NCBI GenBank assembly: GCA_012964845.1
Contig: DTTG01000228.1
Span: 1 to 5,233, forward strand
Reading direction: 5' to 3'
DNA length: 5,233 bases
Source of the DNA: Fidelibacterota bacterium
GTDB lineage: Bacteria; Fidelibacterota; Marinisomatia; SCGC-AAA003-L08; D37C17
Positions 1-5,233 of the stretch are shown here, piece by piece. The notes beneath the pieces are model-generated. The model ran no database searches and was not told where the DNA came from. It saw only the letters and a program-made list of their open reading frames with translations. Position 1 is the first letter of the stretch. The number at the start of each line of letters is the position of its first letter. A program made the position numbers and the translations under genes.

Positions 1-963
1 CAATAGAATTCCGATTATGCTGCTAATTATTGAAGTTGATATTGCTTGAAAAATAAATATATATTTAATATCTACGGCTTTCATCCCAACAGCGCGTAAT
101 ATGCCAATTTGCGGAATTTTCTGCATTACAGACAGACTCATCATACTCATGAGCGTAAAACCTGCAATACCAACTATTAGGAATCCAATTATTGAATAGG
201 TGTATTTTTCTAATTTCATGGCTGAAATAAACGTACCATGGTTTTCCTCCCAAAACTTATATCTAATTTCGGGGAATAATTCTTTAATATTACTTAAAAA
301 TTGAACGTCCAAAGGTTTATCTAAATAAAGGGTGTTTTGTTTTTCCGGAAGAAAATCGCTTATTAAATTATATTTACAGAAAATATGTTTTTGATTGTAA
401 TCCAGAATTTCTACATCGAAAATCCCTCCTACAACCATTTGTTTCCTGTTTGGTAATCCAGTAAAGATATTAATTCGTTCAGGGTGAGCAATTAATATTG
501 CATCTCCCAGGGATAAATCTAACCGTGTTGCAAGTGCTCTGCCAATATACAGATTAGAATTTCCAAATGAACTATCAATTTCAATTAATTCAGGTGAAAA
601 TACATTTTGCCTAAATGCCCCGAAATCCTCAATGCCATGAATAGTTACAAGCCTGAATTCACCACCATTCATTATTATAATTTGATCTTCAATTCCACTT
701 TGTGACTGGATACCATTTGTATGCAGATAATCTTCTAATTCTTCAGTAATTATTGAGTTTATATTCATCAATTTACCTGGAAATGAGATATTTTCCAATT
801 TTGTAAATATGGCATATTCCATACCTTCCATAACCGCCAGAGTTAAAGCCACAGTGAAACAGCCAATTATCACACCAGCAAACGGAAACAGTAAATTCCA
901 ATTGTATTTTCCAGTATTCTGTTTACTCACAATAAATTTAAGTATGAATTTGAGTCTATTCAT
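1..963 (-). CDS. LolC/LolE-type ABC transporter permease, second of a pair (partial, C-terminus off window)
   Basis: This frame is open from an ATG at 963 to the left edge and gives 321 residues; full-length relatives run to about 400, so the last membrane segment or so is missing. Seen: a short basic N-terminus, a hydrophobic helix at about residues 23-45 (FAGVIIGCFTVALTLAV), an extracytoplasmic domain to about 250, a second helix at about 256-280, then the cytoplasmic segment QIGILRAVGMKAVDIKY (285-301), which is the family's coupling helix to the ATPase, and the beginning of a third helix from about 304. This is the FtsX/MacB-like permease layout of LolC/LolE, which extracts lipoproteins from the inner membrane with ATPase LolD and passes them to LolA. 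It overlaps the preceding permease by 8 bases, so the two are probably co-translated as a heteromeric pair. It is the more divergent partner; another MacB-like export role is possible. The ATPase gene is not in the window and may lie beyond the left edge. Confidence 0.85.
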   Translation of the reverse strand, partial: MNRLKFILKFIVSKQNTGKYNWNLLFPFAGVIIGCFTVALTLAVMEGMEYAIFTKLENISFPGKLMNINSIITEELEDYLHTNGIQSQSGIEDQIIIMNGGEFRLVTIHGIEDFGAFRQNVFSPELIEIDSSFGNSNLYIGRALATRLDLSLGDAILIAHPERINIFTGLPNRKQMVVGGIFDVEILDYNQKHIFCKYNLISDFLPEKQNTLYLDKPLDVQFLSNIKELFPEIRYKFWEENHGTFISAMKLEKYTYSIIGFLIVGIAGFTLMSMMSLSVMQKIPQIGILRAVGMKAVDIKYIFIFQAISTSIISSIIGILL

Positions 964-2173
964 AACGAAGTGCTTCTGAGGGGGTTATTTTACAGGCATG
1001 TTTTGCGGGGATATAGGAAAAACCAATCGTTATTAAAAATGTGATTATGGGATAAAAGAAAAAGTAAACAGAAGAGATTTTAACAGGTAAATAATTCATG
1101 AAATAAATATCATTGGGCAACTGAATAATATGATAAACTGATTCTAAATATAAAACAGATAAACTCAATAATATTCCAAGGATACTACCCGATAAACCAA
1201 TAATTGTGCCTTCTTTTATTATTATTTCCCTCACTTGTGATTTTGTGAGTCCCATTGATTGAAGAATGCCGAATTCTCTGGTCTTTTCGAGTATAATCAT
1301 CCATAAGGATGCTCCAATATTGAATACTCCCACTGCAGTAATAAAAAACATTATTAATTTAATTGGAATGTCATAAACATTTAACCAATCCAATAAACTT
1401 GCATGCCTTTCTTTCCACGTTATTGTCATGTACGGCAGCATTCCTAATGATTCAGATATTATTAAATCTGCATTTTCCACTTTACTGGGATTTTCGACAT
1501 TAAGGATTAATCCTGTCATTTGTGATTCCAATCCAAAGTAACTCTGTGCTTTTTCAAGTGGTATAAAAGCCAATAATCGATCATACTCAGGGAAATCAGT
1601 TTGAAATGTATTTACAACCGTAAAATTTTCAGCCTCAAGTAATTGATGAGATGCCATTTTTTCTGGATTTATAATAATGACATTGTCCTCTTCAGTAATA
1701 TCCATTAAATCAGCTAATCTATTTCCCACAATAATGCTATTTTTCTTTTTAAATACAGGTTGAGTATTGGCAAATTGATTTAATTGGAAAATATCATTTA
1801 AGGCTCTTTCTGGCACACCGTATAAAATTATACCTTCAGAATGGGAGCCTTTCCTGATAATTGCATGCTTTTCAATATATGGAGTTGTATATTTTAAAAG
1901 TGGATATGCTGCATGGAAAATAGAATCAATTTCATGAAAATTCTCTTCCTTGATTTCATCGGTCAAATAGCTATGAATTCTAATATGTCCATCAATTCCA
2001 GATAATTTATTATTTATAACATCATTAAATCCATCTGAAATACATGATATAATTATTAGGGCTGAAATTCCAAGCATGAGACCAATAATGCTGAGAATAG
2101 TAGAAAAAGAGATGAACCCGAAGTTATGTTTAGACAGGAGATGCCGAAGGGCAATCCGGGTGGTGAGATTCAT
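956..2173 (-). CDS. lolC/E-like: LolC/LolE-family lipoprotein-releasing ABC transporter permease
   Basis: A complete 405-residue inner-membrane permease, the usual length for LolC/LolE. Seen: an N-terminal segment of the type RIALRHLLSKHNFGFIS, TM1 at about 22-46 containing IIGLMLGISALIII followed by a GF pair, a large periplasmic domain at about 47-268, TM2 at about 270-294 (FFITAVGVFNIGASL), the coupling segment EKTREFGILQSMGLTKSQVR (296-315), TM3 at about 322-343, TM4 at about 368-387, and the C-terminal PSEALRYE that I recall from LolC. Family knowledge: such permeases pair with the LolD ATPase to release outer-membrane lipoproteins to LolA. The ATG start overlaps the lysS stop (ATGA), and the gene ends in TAG inside the next permease's start region. 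LolC and LolE cannot be told apart with certainty here; the pairing with a second permease favours a LolCDE-like heteromer over a single-permease system. Confidence 0.9.
   Translation of the reverse strand: MNLTTRIALRHLLSKHNFGFISFSTILSIIGLMLGISALIIISCISDGFNDVINNKLSGIDGHIRIHSYLTDEIKEENFHEIDSIFHAAYPLLKYTTPYIEKHAIIRKGSHSEGIILYGVPERALNDIFQLNQFANTQPVFKKKNSIIVGNRLADLMDITEEDNVIIINPEKMASHQLLEAENFTVVNTFQTDFPEYDRLLAFIPLEKAQSYFGLESQMTGLILNVENPSKVENADLIISESLGMLPYMTITWKERHASLLDWLNVYDIPIKLIMFFITAVGVFNIGASLWMIILEKTREFGILQSMGLTKSQVREIIIKEGTIIGLSGSILGILLSLSVLYLESVYHIIQLPNDIYFMNYLPVKISSVYFFFYPIITFLITIGFSYIPAKHACKITPSEALRYE
2170..2173 (-). other. ATGA overlap coupling lysS to the first permease
   Basis: The permease ATG (2173-2171) and the lysS TGA stop (2172-2170) share bases in a classic ATGA overlap. 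No strong Shine-Dalgarno sequence precedes it. Such overlaps commonly mark termination-reinitiation, here linking a cytoplasmic tRNA synthetase to a membrane protein of the same transcript. Confidence 0.85.
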
Positions 2174-3666
2174 TTATCTTCATGGCGCATTGCCGGAAAT
2201 AATATAACATCCTTTATTGACTCTTGTTGGGTAAGCAGCATTACAAGCCGGTCAACTCCAATGCCAACCCCACCGGTTGGAGGCATACCAATTTCCATTG
2301 CCTGAAGAAAATTTTCATCAACTATTTGAGCTTCTTCATCCCCAGAATCTCGAAGTTTTGCTTGAGATTCTAACCGGCTTCTTTGTTCAATTGGATCATT
2401 TAATTCACTAAACGCATTTGCAAATTCCATTCCTGCAATAAATAATTCAAATCTTTCAACAATGTCCGCTTTACCATTACGGTCTTCCTTTGCAAGTGGT
2501 GAAATAGCTTTTGGATAATCAGTTACAAATATAGGCTCTATTAAGTGCGGTTCCACCAATTCGCCAAATATTTTATCTAATACCTGACCATAATTCATTC
2601 CATCACTGATATCTATAGATTTAGATTTTGCAAAATCAGTTAATTCATTTTCATCCATTTCAGATAAATCTTCTTTGGTATATTCCTGCAAAAGGTCAAA
2701 CATCGTATTTTTAAGAAATGGCTTTTTAAAATCAATCGTATGTCCACCAAATAACAGAGTGTTATCACCTGTTTTCTCTGCAACTTGTTTAAATAGTTTT
2801 TCAGTAAATTCCATCATTTCATAAATGTCAGAATATGCCTGATAAAACTCCAGGGATGTGTATTCAGGATTATGATTTCTATCCATACCTTCATTTCTGA
2901 AATTTTTTGCAAGTTCATATACTTTTTCAAATCCACCTACAATTAATCGCTTTAAATACAATTCGTCTGCAATTCTCAAATACAGAGATTGTTCAAGTGT
3001 ATTGTGAAAGGTAGTAAATGGCCTGGCAGATGCTCCGCCATAAACTGGCTGGAGAACTGGAGTTTCTACCTCAATAAAATTATTATCATCCAAATATTTT
3101 CTAATTGATGAAATAATTTTGGCTCTTTTCTTGAAAACAGCTTTTATAGAGGGATTAGCAATCAGGTCTAATTGTCTATGGCGATATCGTAATTCTTTAT
3201 CCTCAAATGCATTAAATGATTCCCCTTCTTTTTCCTTCATATTTGGCAAAGGACGTATGTTTTTTGATAGAATGTTTATATTATCTGCTTTTATGGATAA
3301 TTCGCCCATTTTAGTAACAAAAAGCTCCCCCGTACATCCAATTATGTCCCCCAAATCAAGATTGCGGACAATATTATCATAAATTGATTCTGGCAGTAAA
3401 TCGTTTTTCAAATAAATTTGAATTTTTCCATTTTCATCCTGAATATGAGTAAAACTTGCTTTACCCATCTTTCTAAAAGATACCATCCTTCCGGCGGTCA
3501 TCACTTTTTCACCAATTCCATTTTCACCTTTTTGAGTTAAAGATTCAATTGAATCTTTTTTGTCAAAATTATAAGCGTAAGGATTAATACCTGCATTTTT
3601 AATTTTTTCCAGTTTTTCTAAACGAAATTTAATTATCTCTTGTAAATTTTTGTGTTCAGCTTCCAA
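2170..3666 (-). CDS. lysS: Lysine--tRNA ligase, class II (LysRS)
   Basis: A complete 498-residue class II lysyl-tRNA synthetase, a cytoplasmic enzyme that charges tRNA-Lys using ATP. Seen: an N-terminal helix, an OB-fold anticodon-binding domain at about 53-134 (TAGRMVSFRKMGKASFTHIQ), the RPLP...ELRYRHRQLDL linker, motif 1 around 186-205 (IRKYLDDNNFIEVETPVLQ), GGASARPF at 210-217, motif 2 with FRNEG (256-260) and HNPEYT (265-270), and motif 3 GGVGIGVDRL (465-474), ending in DVILFPAMR. The start is a TTG immediately after the prfB stop: no ATG occurs in this frame before residue 56, and starting at TTG aligns the N-terminus with relatives (LEKLEKIKNAGINPYAY). No clear Shine-Dalgarno sequence precedes it, so coupling to prfB is likely. 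The TGA stop overlaps the next gene's ATG. A short insert after RPLP (about residues 142-153) resembles the Bacteroidota-type enzyme as I recall it. Confidence 0.97.
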   Translation of the reverse strand: MEAEHKNLQEIIKFRLEKLEKIKNAGINPYAYNFDKKDSIESLTQKGENGIGEKVMTAGRMVSFRKMGKASFTHIQDENGKIQIYLKNDLLPESIYDNIVRNLDLGDIIGCTGELFVTKMGELSIKADNINILSKNIRPLPNMKEKEGESFNAFEDKELRYRHRQLDLIANPSIKAVFKKRAKIISSIRKYLDDNNFIEVETPVLQPVYGGASARPFTTFHNTLEQSLYLRIADELYLKRLIVGGFEKVYELAKNFRNEGMDRNHNPEYTSLEFYQAYSDIYEMMEFTEKLFKQVAEKTGDNTLLFGGHTIDFKKPFLKNTMFDLLQEYTKEDLSEMDENELTDFAKSKSIDISDGMNYGQVLDKIFGELVEPHLIEPIFVTDYPKAISPLAKEDRNGKADIVERFELFIAGMEFANAFSELNDPIEQRSRLESQAKLRDSGDEEAQIVDENFLQAMEIGMPPTGGVGIGVDRLVMLLTQQESIKDVILFPAMRHEDK

Positions 3667-3669
3667 TTA
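3664..3669 (-). other. prfB stop / lysS start junction, TAA-TTG
   Basis: The prfB stop codon TAA is followed at once by the TTG taken as the lysS start, in the same frame. Preceding bases (AAATTGGAACAA) hold no convincing Shine-Dalgarno sequence. The TTG is chosen because the in-frame stop bounds the ORF, no ATG exists before residue 56, and the resulting N-terminus fits LysRS relatives. Coupled re-initiation is inferred. Confidence 0.75.
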
Positions 3670-4771
3670 TTGTTCCAATTTATCTAATAAGTATGCTCTA
3701 ATAAAATTATCAATATCTCCATCCATAACAGCTTGAATATTTGACGTTTCATATTTGGTTCGATGGTCTTTTACTAAATTATAGGGATGAAAAACGTAAG
3801 AGCGAATTTGGCTCCCCCATCCAATTTCTTTTTTTTGTTCAGACAGAAGCTCTTGTGAAGCGGCTCTTTCTTCCATTTTCTGCTGGTATAATCTGGCCTT
3901 CATCATTTTTAGGGCGGTATTTTTATTTTTCAACTGACTTCTTTCGTTTTGACACTGAACAACAATTCCACTTTCGATATGAGTTATTCGTACAGCAGAA
4001 TCTGTTTTGTTAACATGCTGTCCCCCGGCACCACTTGCTCTATAAGTATCGATTCTAATATCTTTGTCTTCTATAGTTATTTCAACATCATCATCAATAA
4101 TAGGGAAAATAAATACAGATGCAAATGATGTATGACGTTTAGAATTGCTGTCAAAGGGAGAAATACGTACCAGACGATGGACACCTCTCTCAGCTTTCAA
4201 ATTCCCATAAACATAATCTCCTGAGACTTCAATGCTCACATCTTTTAAACCAGCTTCATCGCCATCTTGGTAGTCTAATATTTTAACTTTGTAACCCGTT
4301 CTTTCACACCACCGGGAATATAAGCGAAATAACATCCTGGCCCAATCCTGCGATTCTGTCCCTCCAGCACCTGGATGAATAGTTAAAATTGCATTACGAT
4401 GATCATCTCTACCGTTTAGAAGTTTACGGATCTGAACCTTTTCAATGAATTTTCCAAATGAGTCCAAGGCCTGATCTGCATCTTCTACTACTTCCTCTCC
4501 TTCCTGGAGCAATTCTAAATAAGACTCCACTTCCTCATATTGTTCATCAAGCTCATTCCACATTTTTAATTCATTTTCATATGAACTGATTTGCTTTAAT
4601 ATTTTCTGCGCAGAATAATTATCATCCCAAAATTTTTGCTGTGTCGTTTTTTCCTGAAGTTTTGCTATAGAGTCCTGGATTGTTTTTTTGTCAAAGATAC
4701 CTCCGCATTTCCCGATATTTGGATTTTGAGAGGTTAAATATTTCGTTGAATTCTCGTAGATCAAACTGCAT
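3667..4771 (-). CDS. prfB: Peptide chain release factor 2, expressed by programmed +1 frameshift
   Basis: RF2 ends translation at UGA and UAA by triggering peptidyl-tRNA hydrolysis in the ribosome. The gene is read in two parts: ATG at 4771 through CTT at 4694 (26 codons, beginning MQFDLREFNEIFNL and ending REMRRYL), then an in-frame TGA at 4693-4691 that is bypassed by a +1 shift onto GAC at 4692, then 341 residues to TAA at 3669-3667. The 367-residue product matches the family length. Seen in it, by shifted-product numbering: HPGAGGTESQDWARML (132-147), the stop-codon-recognition tripeptide SPF (204-206), and the catalytic GGQ (249-251) in RASGAGGQHVN. Residue 245 is Ala, the common form at the site that is Thr246 in E. 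coli K-12. The leader ATG follows the folP TAA with no spacer; lysS follows likewise. Reading it as one unshifted ORF from a TTG at 4779 gives an unrelated N-terminus (MCKCSLIYEN) and is wrong. Expression is expected to be autoregulated: low RF2 favours the shift. Confidence 0.97.
4690..4704 (-). promoter_or_regulatory. RF2 programmed +1 frameshift site (internal SD, CTT TGA C)
   Basis: On the coding strand the sequence is GGAGGTATCTTTGAC. GGAGG (4704-4700) is an internal Shine-Dalgarno element, TAT is the 3-base spacer, CTT is the P-site slippery leucine codon, and TGA C is the weak stop context. This matches the classical prfB recoding signal (AGGGGG UAU CUU UGA C in E. coli) in order and spacing. 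The stop is read by RF2 itself, so the site acts as a sensor of RF2 activity: plentiful RF2 terminates after 26 codons, scarce RF2 allows the shift and makes more RF2. The RF2 homology begins directly after the shift (DKKTIQDSIAKLQ), and the 26-codon leader corresponds to the 25-codon leader of E. coli. Confidence 0.96.
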
Positions 4772-4774
4772 TTA
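4769..4774 (-). other. folP stop / prfB start junction, TAA-ATG
   Basis: The folP stop codon TAA is followed with no spacer by the prfB ATG, so folP and the prfB leader are in the same reading frame. The upstream coding strand (TGAGATAATTGTG before the TAA) offers only a weak, distant GAG as a Shine-Dalgarno element. Re-initiation by ribosomes finishing folP is the likely way prfB is started; that is inference. Confidence 0.85.
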
Positions 4775-5233
4775 CACAATTATCTCATTTACATAATTTC
4801 TCTGTATTATTCTGGAAATAACAGTAAGCATCCGATAATTTTCTTTCACATCATGAACCCTGATAATATCTGCACCATTTTTAACAGCCAAAGCAGTAGC
4901 GCCTAATGTTGCTGGTAATCTATCCTCAACTTCATCATCATCTATGCTTAAGAAAGATTTTCTCGATATTCCAATTAAAACCGGAAACCCAAATTGTTTT
5001 AGATCACCCAGTTTGTTAATAATTGTATCGTTATCAATTATTCGTTTTCCAAATCCAATACCCGGGTCAATTATAATTTGACTATCCTTCAACCCAATAT
5101 TTTTAGCCAGTTCAATTTTTGATTCAAAATAATGTTTCAATTCATCCATTATATCATCATAAATCGGTTCATTTTGCATTGTTAGAGGGTTTCCCTGCAT
5201 ATGCATAAGAACGATAGGACAATTAAATAATGC
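4772..5233 (-). CDS. folP: Dihydropteroate synthase, C-terminal part (5' end off window)
   Basis: DHPS condenses 6-hydroxymethyl-7,8-dihydropterin pyrophosphate with p-aminobenzoate in cytoplasmic folate synthesis and is the target of sulfonamides. The open frame runs through the right edge, giving 153 residues that begin ALFNCPIVLMHMQGNP; the ATG at 5206 lies inside a conserved block and is not the start. About 120-130 N-terminal residues, with the NVTPDSFSDGG-type and substrate-loop motifs, are missing. Seen in fragment numbering: IVLMHMQGNP (7-16), the DPGIGFGK strand-loop (56-63), GISRKSF with the conserved Lys (88-94), and RVHDVKE (125-131), which carries the conserved Arg and His of the pterin/phosphate site. 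The TIM-barrel C-terminus is complete and ends in TAA at 4774-4772, directly abutting the prfB ATG. Sulfonamide susceptibility cannot be judged because the relevant loops are outside the window. Confidence 0.95.
   Translation of the reverse strand, partial: ALFNCPIVLMHMQGNPLTMQNEPIYDDIMDELKHYFESKIELAKNIGLKDSQIIIDPGIGFGKRIIDNDTIINKLGDLKQFGFPVLIGISRKSFLSIDDDEVEDRLPATLGATALAVKNGADIIRVHDVKENYRMLTVISRIIQRNYVNEIIV

Noticed and set aside
65..253. 62-residue minus-strand ORF
   Set aside because: It lies in another frame inside the second permease, whose own frame is open across the whole region with recognisable membrane and coupling segments.
414..428. GGAGG followed about 8 bases on by ATG on the minus strand, resembling a well-placed internal start
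   Set aside because: The ATG is out of frame with the permease and is followed immediately by TAG, so it encodes nothing; GGAGG here is part of Gly-Gly coding.
3119..3382. 87-residue plus-strand ORF
   Set aside because: Antisense shadow of the well-conserved lysS OB-fold and linker; no recognisable protein features of its own.
3741..4013. 90-residue plus-strand ORF
   Set aside because: Antisense shadow of the prfB region following GGQ; no independent support.
4683..4689. Run of seven A on the coding strand just after the frameshift site, a possible extra slippage point
   Set aside because: In the shifted frame it reads AAA AAA A with C before it, not a good tandem slippery site, and slippage after the TGA could not replace the +1 shift; ordinary AT-rich lysine coding is enough.
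3667..4779. prfB read as one uninterrupted 370-residue ORF from a TTG at 4779
   Set aside because: The N-terminal 29 residues have no RF2 character, the start overlaps folP, and the alternative frame gives an ATG, a 26-codon leader and a canonical RF2 frameshift signal.
4772..5206. folP starting at the ATG at 5206 as a complete short gene
   Set aside because: The frame continues upstream to the edge with conserved DHPS residues (CPIVLMHM), so the ATG is internal and the gene is cut by the window.

Overview
The window is a compact, AT-rich piece of a bacterial chromosome carrying five genes, all on the minus strand, and reads as one operon. In transcription order (from high to low coordinates) these are: the C-terminal half of dihydropteroate synthase (folP, cut by the right edge), peptide chain release factor 2 (prfB, with a programmed +1 frameshift), lysyl-tRNA synthetase (lysS), and two consecutive LolC/LolE-type ABC transporter permeases, the second cut by the left edge. 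The plus strand holds no credible gene. I saw no RNA gene, mobile element, CRISPR array, long repeat, promoter or terminator, and there is essentially no intergenic DNA to hold one.

The packing is extreme. folP ends in TAA and the prfB ATG is the very next base. prfB ends in TAA and the lysS TTG start is the very next base. lysS and the first permease share an ATGA overlap, and the two permeases overlap by 8 bases. None of the four internal starts has a good Shine-Dalgarno sequence, so translation probably depends largely on termination-reinitiation coupling. The clearest functional anti-SD contact site is inside prfB, where GGAGG sits three bases before CTT-TGA-C and drives the RF2 frameshift.

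The order prfB-lysS is also found in Escherichia coli and elsewhere. The LysRS has a short insertion after RPLP, and a overall sequence style, that I recall from Bacteroidota-type enzymes. Together with AT-richness, weak SD signals and adjacent Lol-type permeases (implying a Gram-negative envelope), this suggests a member of the FCB group (Bacteroidota, Ignavibacteria, Marinimicrobia or similar). That assignment is inference.

Functionally the cluster is housekeeping: folate synthesis, translation termination, lysine charging and, probably, release of lipoproteins from the inner membrane. I found no evidence of a new biological system. The points most worth a second look are the prfB recoding site, which a simple ORF caller would misread, and the two zero-spacing in-frame UAA junctions flanking prfB.
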